From the NCBI GenBank assembly GCA_029959085.1, contig JARWIR010000005.1:3908501-3972500 (forward strand): DNA of 64,000 bases, given 5' to 3'. Below are positions 26,230-35,864 of the stretch, one piece after another; position 1 is the first letter of the stretch; each line of letters opens with the position of its first letter. This DNA is from Nemophila menziesii (Eukaryota > Streptophyta > Magnoliopsida > Boraginales > Hydrophyllaceae). Made by a program: the position numbers and the translations under genes. The notes beneath the pieces are model-generated. The model saw only the letters and a list, made by a program, of their open reading frames with translations. It was not told the origin of the DNA and searched no databases.

Positions 26230-27030
26230 CCTTCCAAAATTACAAGCTAACTCTAAGACTGAGAAGTAGTCCCATGTGGAATGCCCTGCCCCGTGCCTAG
26301 CTTTCTTTGCAAGTTTGCCCGCTTTGTTGTTGAACTTCCTATTAAGTTATCCAAAAGTAATAGGACCAAACTTAACAGATCTAGTAGTGATCCTTTTGAT
26401 GATCAGTGTGATTCTCGAGCTTGCAGCTGATACCTACTTTATACATTAAATTACCTCAAGGTTGTCTGAAAGGATAAGCTTCCTTTTTAAAGGGAAATCT
26501 TTACATTTTTCCACTGCTTTCGGTATCGCAAAAGCTTTCCCTTCTAATGCTGATTCGCACTTGACGTTCTCGAAATTCCCCAATCTTTTGTGTTCTACGA
26601 CAATTTCGAGTCTTGTCGGCTCGTAATTGTAGTTAAAGGAGGCATCACATTTTAGTACAATATCTATATCATTCACCTCATATATGCTTTTTTCTTTCCT
26701 CTGTTATTCTGTATCAGATTTTTAGTATTATTAATATTCTTCCACTCTGTCCCGTATAATTATTTCATAAGTTTGTTAGTAGTATATATAATACTGCCCC
26801 CTTCGATTTTGTGTTCTCATGAAGGGCTTTCATCTTTGCTTTCCAATTAATCCAAATACATATCATAATATAGTCGACTACTACTTTGTTGTCCCATCCC
26901 CTTTCTGAGAAAACTTCAACATATTTCATCATCCAGTCTGCGAGCTTTATTGTATTTTTTTCTTCTATTCTAATCTGAAGTGATGCGCCTGCCTATATTT
27001 CCTTGCAAATGTGGCAAGTTAATAATAGAT
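26230..27030 (-). pseudogene. LINE-type retroelement relic: zf-RVT link region plus RNase H domain
   Basis: Reading the minus strand, 27030-26820 encodes a decayed link region (LADWMMKYVEVFSERGWDNK, then IMICIWINWK), as found between the reverse transcriptase zinc-binding region and RNase H in plant LINEs. Then 26676-26446 is an open RNase H-like frame with KCDASF (Asp), SALEGKAFAI (Glu) and LILSDNLEVI (Asp). Finally about 26340-26250 reads NNKAGKLAKKARHG, the expected C-terminal part, in another frame. Stops and frameshifts separate the parts. Confidence 0.65.
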
Positions 27031-27529
27031 TGTCTAAAATTTATCTTGTTTCTTTTTTTTTAGTTTACATTATTTTTCAACTATGTTGCTTAAAATGTTT
27101 TTTTTAATAATTGAAATTCCATTTATAGACAAAAGAATTAAGATTTTGATGACTTGTGAGTTAATTGGTGAATTCTTCCCCGAACAAGTAATTATTGAGA
27201 ATGAGTGTATCAATATTATGCAGCTTCTTTCAAGGAATTTGTCAGTTAACAAGTTAGGAATTTGTAATATTATAAATAATATTTATGGTTTTGCGAAGTT
27301 GTAAAACCTTCTTGTTAGTCTTATTAGTAAAAAATGCAATGTAGTAGCGGATTGAATTGGAAAATAAGAACTTCCAGACATACATGTTGTTTAGTGATTG
27401 ACTTGTGTTTAAATCGTTCCAATTAGTCAATCTTCTCTTAAAATTAATCTATTATTTTGATATAATAATTATAGAGAACCAAAAATATTTCTTTTTTTGT
27501 TCAGAAAGATAGATATATAGTTAATAATG

Positions 27530-27865
27530 AAAACGGTTACAAAGTTTAGCCCACCCCTATAGGCTCGGACTCAAAACGTAAGATAGTGGACAACTGGGGA
27601 GGGATACAGGTATTCCAGTTGCCAAACAATGTGCTAAGAAGCTCCTGTTTGACAACCTAGTCGGCTGCCCTGTTTCTACCCCTAGGAATAAGAGTCAATG
27701 AAGGGGAAGATAATTCAGCAAAAAAGTAAATATTACAAACAACATTTTTAATTGAATGACTCGAAATGTGTAGTCCTAAGATAGGGGCTTCATGTTGGTC
27801 TCATAGTCATTCTCGATGACAACACTTCTAAAAGGAAACTCTGAAACCATTTCAGCAACTTTTAA
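27530..27865 (-). pseudogene. Third RNase H-like LINE relic
   Basis: On the minus strand about 27860-27790 reads MVSEFPFRSVVIENDYETN, like the second-Asp region of RNase H. About 27680-27600 reads RNRAADXVVKQELL followed by a PPQLSTIL tail typical of plant LINE 3' ends. Frames are broken. Confidence 0.5.
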
Positions 27866-27923
27866 AATATGTCATTGATGAGTTAAAAGATGTTTTTTTT
27901 TTCAAATTCAAGTATTTTATCTG

Positions 27924-27926
<3 letters not shown>

Positions 27927-27992
<66 letters not shown>
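27927..27992. repeat. (AT)33 microsatellite
   Basis: 66 bp of uninterrupted alternating A and T. Confidence 0.98.
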
Positions 27993-27995
<3 letters not shown>

Positions 27996-28689
27996 ATGTT
28001 ATCTTTTCTTTATTTATCTAATCAATGTCCTTTTCTTTCCTTTCTTTTTTCTTGAATTGTATGTTAGCCTTTATCTTGGGGAGTATAAGTTGTGTGATAA
28101 TTCTTTTTGGCTTAGATTGTCAATGATATTTTATATCCTGACCAAAAAATATAAAAATCTTAACATGAAATCCAATAAATAATTTTAAAGAGGAGGTGAA
28201 TAGCACAATGACTGAATAAAAAATATTATCTCCAAACTCACGCTCAATCAATTTAATTTATACAAAAATAATAAATATGCAAAATATTAGTTTAAAATTT
28301 ATTGGGGGTTATTATGAAGCACTAAAAAGATACCTAGTTTTAGTAAAGAGGTGTTGACAAAAAATCCTGAGGCGAATGAGAAAACACTTAACAAGAAAGC
28401 AAGATAATTACATATGGTTTAGAAAAATAGTTAAATACAATGCATGTAATAAAGTAAAGCGTAAGTGAACAGAAGTGATACACATGATTTATAGTGGTTT
28501 GCCTCCTGAGGCCTAGTCCACTACTTAAGGCCTATTTAACTATTAGGATTTGGAAATATCTTCCACTAGAACTCCCATGTCTCTTAAAGGTGATATAACA
28601 AACCTTCACAACTTTTTCAAAATACCCTTTGATGGAAACCCCTGTATTATCAGCAATACAAGTACACCGAGTGTACAGTTTACACTCAT

Positions 28690-28995
28690 GATGTCACTTC
28701 CCAAGCCCGTGAAGACTTACCTTGTGAATCACCACACACGTACGAGTATACAATCTCTACTATGAGATACCACTTCACATTCCCGTGAAGCCTTTACTTG
28801 TGTATCTCCACACGAGATATCGAGTATTCAATCAATACTCTCGATCCACCACTTCACACACCCGGAGGTCTTCACTTGTGTGTCTCCACACAAGATCCTG
28901 AGTTATCCTTTGATACTCATAAAACTACTTCACACACCCGTGGAGTCTTCACTTGTGTCTACACCTACACGAGATTACAAATACTCTCTCCTAGC
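28690..28995. repeat. Tandem repeat of ~77 bp, four copies
   Basis: Units beginning near 28694, 28771, 28849 and 28926 share cacttcacacacccgtg, then cttcacttgtgtatctccac and acgagat. Such arrays occur inside plant Copia elements, but no element coding sequence is recognisable here. Confidence 0.75.
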
Positions 28996-29439
28996 CTATT
29001 GAAGATCTCACTTCTCACTTGAACAAGATGGTAACCAGGGTTTAAGATTAAACCTAATATACGTAACTTCTACACTCTTTAATGAGTAGATAAAATACAA
29101 ATAAGGTCTAAACAAAGCAATGATAAATATGGATATTAGTGTTTGAATTTCTTTGGGACTCTTAGTGAAGAGAGACATTTTAAGGAGACTTCAAACCCCA
29201 ATGATACTATCCACGTGTCACCTCTAAATTAAATGAATTTTCTTCTTATTGAGTATCTGAACCTCCTGGCCCCCTGGCGACTTCTTGTGATATTTATTCT
29301 TCTAATTAATCTAGACGTTCATACACCAACAACCCTTTTTATCCTTCGTAGCCATTATCTTTTTGATCCTCAAGTATTTTCCTTCTTCTCTTAGGTTATC
29401 AAGTAGAGTCGATTGTTCAAATTGTGAAGATTAACGGAT

Positions 29440-29833
29440 CGGGAACCTGACACCTTCACTCAGCGACCCACTCTTCAGCATCACGTTGTAAACCTCACTC
29501 CCCCTGATCTACCTATTAATTAACACTTCCATTGACGTTCAATTTCCAGACTTGTGCTAGTTTTTTCCATCCGATCAACTCCACCGAAAATTGATTATGT
29601 TCTTGTCCAATCGGAACTTTACCCATGCTCTTACATAACCTCTTTTTAACCCCTTTTCCCTCCTAATAAAGGATTTTGAACTTACCCTATCCATACCCTT
29701 TAATACCACATCATTTTGATTGATCCAAAGAGACCAAACCACTGTAGAAAATATACAATTCCACAGAATTCCAACAAATAGACTTTTATTCTTCACATTT
29801 CTTCCCCACTATTCCACAAAAGAAAGTAACACC
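29440..29833 (-). pseudogene. LINE relic (zf-RVT link and RNase H start), left half, split by the Athila-derived element
   Basis: The minus ORF at 29796-29575 reads LFVGILWNCIFSTVVWSLW (the ILWxxxWxLWxxRN-type link region). After it, at about 29540-29500, comes VWKLNVNGSVN, matching the RNase H start KLNxDGS with the Asp changed to Asn. The upstream part of the same element continues at 37436-37950, beyond the retrotransposon. Confidence 0.6.
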
Positions 29834-29838
29834 CCATT
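29834..29838. repeat. Target-site duplication ccatt (left) of Athila-derived element 1
   Basis: It matches ccatt at 37431-37435 exactly and directly abuts the TG of the 5' LTR. Confidence 0.95.
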
Positions 29839-31404
29839 TGATGTCTCCTCATTTGTGATAGTAAAATACACTCTTGAGACATCATTTTAGGCTTATTTAT
29901 TAGTTTATAGGTTGATTTTAGCTTAATTTAATGCACTTTCCTATTTTGGGTCTTGATTTGTAAAATTATTATTTTTAGAGCATATTGGGTTTAATTGTTT
30001 ATTTAGTGTGAAGCTTTAAAGATAATTATGGAGATTAATTAGAGTCCAAGTCAAAGATTACAACTTATGGAAAAAGATATGCATGGAAATTGGAGATAGA
30101 AGGAAACTGAGTTCAATTAGGAAAAGGAAAAGCTGCCTAAATCTGGGATTCTGCAGAACACGTCTAAAGATTGGTGTTTTTACCTAAGAAATAGGCCGAA
30201 TTTGGTAATTTACTTCTAAAGGTCCTAGATAATTCTGTTGCGATTCTTTTGGTATCTTGTGGAGCAAAATCCGACCAATAATAAAGAAGTTATGACCAAA
30301 ACAACGCAGCAGTGTTTATCTTACGAATTTGGGTTGGGCCAGGAGCCCATTACTTGAAGTTATCTCCAAGAAACGAATTAGGTCAACCTCTAACCTATAA
30401 ATACAGCCTCTTAACACTCTTAAATCATCCTTGGCCAGACCCTAAGGCCAAGAGGAAGCTGCAACACAAGAGAAGAAGTCTGGAGGGAGCTGTGCAACAA
30501 CTATGTCTCCTTCAACCTCTTATTTTGTAATTCTTTCTTCTTCTTTTCTTTGTATGAACTAATTCTCTTAGCTTAGGTTTTGCATAATGTATAAACTATG
30601 AATTCTAGTTCTTCTATCTAAGTTCTTTGGGAATTATATGTTTTAATATGATATTAGCTACTTACCCTTATATTTGATTATGTGTTTTGATTTAATGACT
30701 GTTTTCCTTGCTAGTGCACGAGTATAGGATTACCTTAATAGTAGTTAGATGGTCACCTTGTAAGGGTGTTTAACTATTGAACCACCACATAACGTCTAGT
30801 GTCGATAGCAGTTCTGACAAAACATACTTCTAACTAGATAGTCATTAAGGTTTGTTTTAACCACCATATCACCAAGATTGCAATATTTGCTTAGGGCCTT
30901 AGTGGCGTTTGATAACCCTATTTTAAATCACTTCTTGGTTGTGCCGTTGCCCCCTTAGTCGCTCTCAAGGTCTAAGGTAGTGGAATTTAGAATCCTGACT
31001 AAGTATACCAAGAGCTAATATTCTCCCTTATAAATTAGATCTAATAGATAGAATTAGAAGGATTAGTGCATACTAGTAAAACCTAAGTTATATCGTTCAT
31101 ACTATCTCCTTTACTTTTCTGTTATTTATTTTCTGTCTTTAATTTAGTAGTTTAGTTTTCTTATCAAAAAACCAAATAAATATCTATCTTTCTATTCTTT
31201 CTCCTTGCGTATTATTATCTATCTTTAATATCTCCACTTGATAATTTGCATAAGTTCTCTCTAACTTTCGTCAGTCCCTGAGGAACGAATCTTCTTATCA
31301 TTAAAACTTGCATACGTCCTGTAATACTTGCAGTACAGTGTTAGTTTAGGGTGTGTATTTGCACTTATTTATATCATTATTTTATCACACCTTAGGCCAC
31401 ACCA
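29839..31404 (+). repeat. 5' LTR of element 1
   Basis: 1,566 bp, TG...CA. The first 46 bp hold a terminal hairpin: tgatgtctc (29839-29847) pairs with gagacatca (29876-29884). TATA box at 30396-30403. The 72-codon ORF inside each LTR is an accident of this sequence. Its terminal sequences are shared with the diverged solo LTR at 52326-53853. Confidence 0.95.
30396..30403 (+). promoter_or_regulatory. TATA box of the element 1 LTR promoter
   Basis: tataaata in an otherwise mixed-sequence stretch of the LTR; the 3' LTR copy is at 36422-36429. It is presumably the U3 core promoter. Confidence 0.6.
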
Positions 31405-31410
31405 AGTTTT

Positions 31411-31428
31411 TGGCGCCGCTGCCGGGGA
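31411..31428 (+). promoter_or_regulatory. Primer-binding site, tRNA-Asp type
   Basis: tggcgccgctgccgggga lies 6 bp after the 5' LTR. It complements the 3' end of plant tRNA-Asp with about one mismatch near the middle. This is the primer usual for Athila elements. Confidence 0.8.
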
Positions 31429-31590
31429 CTACATCGTTAGTCCTTGTGCAATTATCTTGTGCTTTTATTTTAGTTAGTTCTATTTTACGCTTTTCTTTTT
31501 AGTTTTTGTCTTTACAGATTCTTTTTAGGCGAGAGCAGATTTATTAGGAGATAAAGGTTTCGTGTTATTAGATCCTGAAGACGCTAATTC

Positions 31591-32739
31591 ATGATGGAAT
31601 CTCTAAGGCTCAAGGAGTTGAGCCGACAACTTGAGGAATTACGAGAACAATCGCGAGAACTAGCTCGGAGGAATCTAGTACATACATCACCTTCATGTCC
31701 TAGTTGTGGAGCAAGAGATCACTCGTGGGGACGTTGCATGAACAATCCAGCCTCAATTTCCTTCATGCCTTATCAAAGAGACCATTATCATGATGGTTAT
31801 TATCAATCTCAAGGAAATTACGCTGACTATCAACCCCCACAGAGTTACAATTGGGTCGGAGATCAACAGCCGTGTCATTATGATAACCATTATCATGATG
31901 ATTATTATCATCCACGGCCACAAGCTTATTATCCTCCACAACCTATCTATCAAGAAGCGCCGATTTATAATGAAGCTTATCAAGAACCACTTCCTTATTC
32001 AATGCAGCAAAAACAACCTTCGAGTTTGAGTTCAAGTTTGGCTCGACTGATGCAAACACTTGATAATATAGAGAGTCGCCAGCAAGAATCCCAAGACTCG
32101 CAGAATGCGCTTATGGAGAAGTTGCAGAGAATGTCACAAAGGATGAATGAAACTCTAATCCCTGCAGAAAGGCAACTCCAAAGTGATAATACTGCTCCAG
32201 AAAACAAAGTTTGTCAAGCAGTTGCATTAGGAAGTGGAAAACAACTACCTCCAACAAGACCAGAACCAGTACCAGTCCCTATTCCAGATCAGAGGGGGGA
32301 AGAAGCAACAGAAGATAAGGTCGAAGAGGTAGTTGAACAAGAACGTGTCCAAGAGAAGACACCAGAAAAGAAAGAGAGCCCAGTGGTAACCAATACATGT
32401 CCTCCTCCACCATTCCCTTCACATGTCAGAAAGGACAATGACCTGGAATTCAAGAAGTTCGTTGACATGATGAACAAATTAAAAAACAGCAGCCCGTTTG
32501 TTGAAGCTCTCACAAGAATGTCAAAATATGGCCAATTCATGAAGGACATTCTTTCTAACAAACGAAGATTCGAAGCTAAAGAGATGAATGGATTACTAGA
32601 GGAGTGTAATGCTACACTTGGAATTGAGTTACCACCTATTCCCACGAAATCTTGGATGGCACCATCCATGATCATTAAGAATCAAGCTGAAAAGTTCGTG
32701 GGAATTAAAGGCAAAGGGTGGAAATTTCGTCATCCTTAA
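31591..32739 (+). CDS. Truncated gag-like protein of element 1: zinc knuckle without capsid or protease
   Basis: 382 residues. A short charged coiled-coil-like N-terminus (LKELSRQLEELREQSRELAR) leads to a CCHC knuckle, CPSCGARDHSWGRC (C-X2-C-X4-H-X4-C, residues 36-49). A His/Tyr/Pro-rich stretch, a Gln/Ser-rich stretch and an acidic linker follow. Residues 271-345 (PPPPFPSHV...) match the linker of element 2's gag-pro. The last ~30 residues (SWMAP...GIKGKGWKFRHP) match the end of element 2's protein. The retrotransposon gag capsid domain that should precede the knuckle is absent, and the protease DLGAS region has been cut out in frame. It could bind element RNA through the knuckle but could not build particles alone. 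Confidence 0.85.
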   Translation: MMESLRLKELSRQLEELREQSRELARRNLVHTSPSCPSCGARDHSWGRCMNNPASISFMPYQRDHYHDGYYQSQGNYADYQPPQSYNWVGDQQPCHYDNHYHDDYYHPRPQAYYPPQPIYQEAPIYNEAYQEPLPYSMQQKQPSSLSSSLARLMQTLDNIESRQQESQDSQNALMEKLQRMSQRMNETLIPAERQLQSDNTAPENKVCQAVALGSGKQLPPTRPEPVPVPIPDQRGEEATEDKVEEVVEQERVQEKTPEKKESPVVTNTCPPPPFPSHVRKDNDLEFKKFVDMMNKLKNSSPFVEALTRMSKYGQFMKDILSNKRRFEAKEMNGLLEECNATLGIELPPIPTKSWMAPSMIIKNQAEKFVGIKGKGWKFRHP

Positions 32740-32749
32740 TCGAGGTAAC

Positions 32750-32803
32750 ACGTCTAACTTTGAAAGACGTTAAACAAAAGTGCTATACGGGAGACAACCC
32801 GTA
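32750..32803 (+). other. Paired hairpins directly after the element 1 ORF
   Basis: Stem 1: acgtct (32750-32755) with agacgt (32765-32770). Stem 2: tacggg (32786-32791) with cccgta (32798-32803). The stretch gacgttaaacaaaag is shared with element 2 after its stop, and I recall similar sequence after pol in many Athila-type elements. It marks the junction with the normal post-pol region. Confidence 0.65.
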
Positions 32804-33054
32804 ATTTCTTTTATGTTTTTACGTTTTAGTTTTTAATTTATGTTTAGATTAGTTAATTTTAGTTGATATTGCATATTTGAGGAAGGTATTAGTGTTTTTG
32901 ATAATTAGGTATTGGAAAATTCGAGTTAGGGAAGCGAGCAAAGTTTTCGGAACGGAGAAACTTCAGCAAGCCATATCTTTGCGCTCGGATATCGGAATCA
33001 GGTGATTTTTGAGCCTAAACTGCATAACTTTTCGAGATCTAGCTGCTGGGGATG

Positions 33055-33310
33055 TTTTTGCCACGTGCGGTACACCGGAACTCAGCCGCGGTGCACCGCG
33101 TGGTCAAAAACCCGTACTACGGGTTGCTACCGCGGGTTTTATCCAGAAACGAAAAAAAAAAATAGCTGATGGGTCCGGTATACCGGACCCTATACCGCGC
33201 CATGCACCGCACAAACACGTGCCACGGGGTCCTACCACGGGTTTTTTGACGTAGGAGGCGCGGTATACCCCGCGGTACACCCCATGGTCCGCAGGGGTAG
33301 TCCGCAAGAG
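33055..33310 (+). repeat. GC-rich palindrome block in the element 1 3' region
   Basis: It contains a perfect 20-bp palindrome (gggtccggtataccggaccc, 33171-33190) and many near-palindromes built on cgcggt/accgcg, ggtacacc and ggtatacc. It is strongly richer in GC and CpG than the rest of the element. Confidence 0.8.
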
Positions 33311-34422
33311 CCGCCAGAGAGAGAAAAGAAAGGGTTTCAAGGTTATATGAAGATCTAAAGCTTATTATTCCGAATTTATTAAACCTTAAACCTCTTTCTT
33401 CTCTCCAAAACTCTCCCAACTCCATTGAAGCTCATCAAAACCTTCACCAATCATCAGAACACTACCCAATCACCATGAAAACACATCCAATTCATTCTCC
33501 ACATCATTACAAGGAAGATTCAACCACCTATATCATACCAAAACACCTTGAATCCAAGAATCAAAAGCTCAAATTTCAATAATTCATCCTACAATTTCTT
33601 AAATCCAAGCCAATCCATGAAGAATCCATCTTACCCACATAGAGAATCATCATCAAATCACCTTTCCTAACCCAATTTAAGCTTGTACAACCAATAATCA
33701 AGAGTTTCAAATTTCAAGAGTGGTTAAAGCTTTGAGTTGGGGGTCAATTGAGATGATTAAGAGAACATGCACATTATCTACTGAAAGGGTGATGAAGAAA
33801 TCAAGGTATTGGATCTAATTGAGAAGAAATCAAGTGAGACAAGTCATAGTTCCAATTCAAAGGGTAAAACAAGTCAAGAGAAGAGAGGTTAGCATGCTGT
33901 GTTTGATTCAAAGAGCAAAAAGATTCTAACTTTAGTGAAGAAGACAACACAACCTCTACAAATCAAAGACCTTATACCCAGAAGAAAAAGAGAAAGCTTC
34001 AATGGCCATGATAGCTTCTCCGAAGCAACAATTAAAGGAACTACCTTTTTCTTATGAGAAAGTATTTGAAGAAGAAGTTGAAGGAGAATTCATGAAGATT
34101 CATGGAGATTTGGAATGCTTGGGTTGTTTGTGAATTGTAATGTGTGAGGAGAAGAAGAAGATGTGGCACAGTGGATCTATGAGGAGGTGATACGAATCTT
34201 CGATCTCTCCCATGACGTTATTTAATGCAATATCCTATTATGATCACGTGTCCTGAACATAAAGCGAATAAGAAGTTGGGTGAAGAAGATACATTAGATT
34301 TAATCCGAGTATCAACAAGGCGAGGTAAAAGCCTCGAAGAGTATGTTTTCTTTCTTCCCTACCATTTCTTTATGTGCAATATGTATGCTAATTTTAAATT
34401 TTATTTTTCTTGAGTCTTTTTC

Positions 34423-34442
34423 GAGTCGTGGGGACACGGCTC
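34423..34442 (+). other. Conserved hairpin with GGGA loop (element 1)
   Basis: gagtcgtg (34423-34430), loop ggga, cacggctc (34435-34442): eight pairs including one G.U. It lies in a ~50-bp block almost identical to element 2 at 60632-60683. Confidence 0.75.
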
Positions 34443-35007
34443 ATTTTTGAGTTGGGGGTGGGGATTCGTTGTCCTCATCTTCCTTTTTGTTTGTTTTCAT
34501 AAAATTTAAAATTTTTGGGTTGAATTAGGCATAGAATATCTTTGAATGTACCTATTTGAGCATGATTTTATTAAGTTAATGATAGTAAGTAGTATGTTTT
34601 TGAAAAATGTTACAATTATGTTTAGATGCATGTATGAAAACAGGAAATAAAGGATAGAAAAGTTAATGAGCAATGCTAAGAAATCACGTTGAAACTTAGG
34701 AATAGTTTTTTGGTATGTAGAACGTGAGGTTTAAAATTAGTTGAAAACCCGCTTATCTATGAACTATTAATGAAAAAGTAACAAAATCTGGTAGTTAGAA
34801 AAATGAATAAGGCAGTTCTTTCATGATTAAAACACTTGAAGCCTTTATACTTTCTCACCCTTTTATTTGATTATTTGTATTTATCCGTCTTAGCCCCTCT
34901 GAGCCTTTCTAAAGCCTTTATTGAAACACATTATAATCCTTACCCTAGTTTTTAGGACTTATCTATATGACCCGCACTCGAATCGCAAAACCTGAGACAA
35001 CTCGTTT

Positions 35008-35398
35008 TAGAGCTTGAGTTTGGGGTGGTGGGTTTCATCATTCGGAAACATTGGGGTTTGGGAATTATCTTTGTGATTTTATTGATGATAAATTGTTATT
35101 ATTGTAACCCTTTGCCGGGGTAATAGTGAATGAAAAAGAAGCTACGAGCTAATTTTGCCAACAAGGGAAAAGAAAGAGTATATATATGAAAAAAATAGTG
35201 TGATATCTCAACATAAAAAGAGAATCATAGCTATACAAAAGAAAAAAAATTGAATTGAAAAGAAAATATATATTCGGACCGGCAAAGTGGATTTTATATC
35301 ATCAAAGGTTTTAATTTGGGATTATTGGGGATGCAAATCAAAAGCATCAATAAATTGGGTTGAGTGAGAAACATCTTCGAGTGACAACTCAAGCTCTA
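35008..35398 (+). other. Nested three-stem long-range fold (element 1)
   Basis: Outer stem: 35008-35020 with 35386-35398, 13 perfect pairs (tagagcttgagtt). Middle: 35082-35090 with 35297-35305, 9 pairs (ttgatgata). Inner: 35110-35118 with 35279-35287, 9 pairs (ctttgccgg). The inner loop of ~160 nt is A-rich. Element 2 has the same order of stems with compensatory changes. Confidence 0.75.
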
Positions 35399-35851
35399 GG
35401 GTGATTCGTTGATGGCTAGTGAGGAGGGAGCCAAAAGCTCACTTTTCATTATCCAAATATACCACACCCGTCCTTAAGCCAAGTTATAACCCAAGACCTT
35501 AGGATTTCTAACTACTAGATGGAGAAACAATCAAGTTATTAGGTAGTAGGTGAGTGGACCATTGGATGCTGTATTTGGGACCTATGAACAACCTATAGCC
35601 ATTAACCTGAACTAAGTTATCATCCTTTCCTTCTGGCATTGCGAAATTAATCTGGACTTGAATTTATGGATTGTTGATTACATGTATATTAAGCATATTT
35701 GTCCATTATTTCTTAAGCATTACTACATGAGACTTTTTAGATATTTTGCTCTAGGATCATTCATTGTGTTCTGTTCCTATTCTCCTCCTACTTCTTCTTC
35801 TTGACTACCCTACTGTTCTTTACTTTTATTGTATCGGGACGATATAACTTT

Positions 35852-35864
35852 GAGTTGGGGGTCT
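35852..35864 (+). promoter_or_regulatory. Polypurine tract of element 1
   Basis: gagttgggggtct directly abuts the 3' LTR. The identical tract precedes the 3' LTR of element 2. It should prime plus-strand synthesis. Confidence 0.8.

Larger units (their letters stand above)
33311..35851 (+). other. Long non-coding 3' region of element 1
   Basis: No ORF with recognisable product. It contains three PPT-like tracts (about 33733-33744, 34449-34464, 35016-35032), the GGGA hairpin, and a nested three-stem fold (35008-35398). The 34225-34413 ORF is not supported. Confidence 0.7.

Noticed and set aside
30312..30530. 72-residue ORF, also at 36338-36556, as a small protein gene
   Set aside because: It lies inside both LTRs over the TATA region and starts at TTG. 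It is duplicated only because the LTR is.
32289..32675. 128-residue minus ORF, and 58742-59296 minus (184 residues)
   Set aside because: Both are antisense shadows of the gag ORFs, shaped by the Lys/Glu/Pro-rich codons of the sense strand.
33009..33425. Overlapping ORFs in the GC block of element 1, and 59640-59939 in element 2
   Set aside because: They result from GC-rich palindromic DNA, which contains few stop codons; ORFs exist on both strands.
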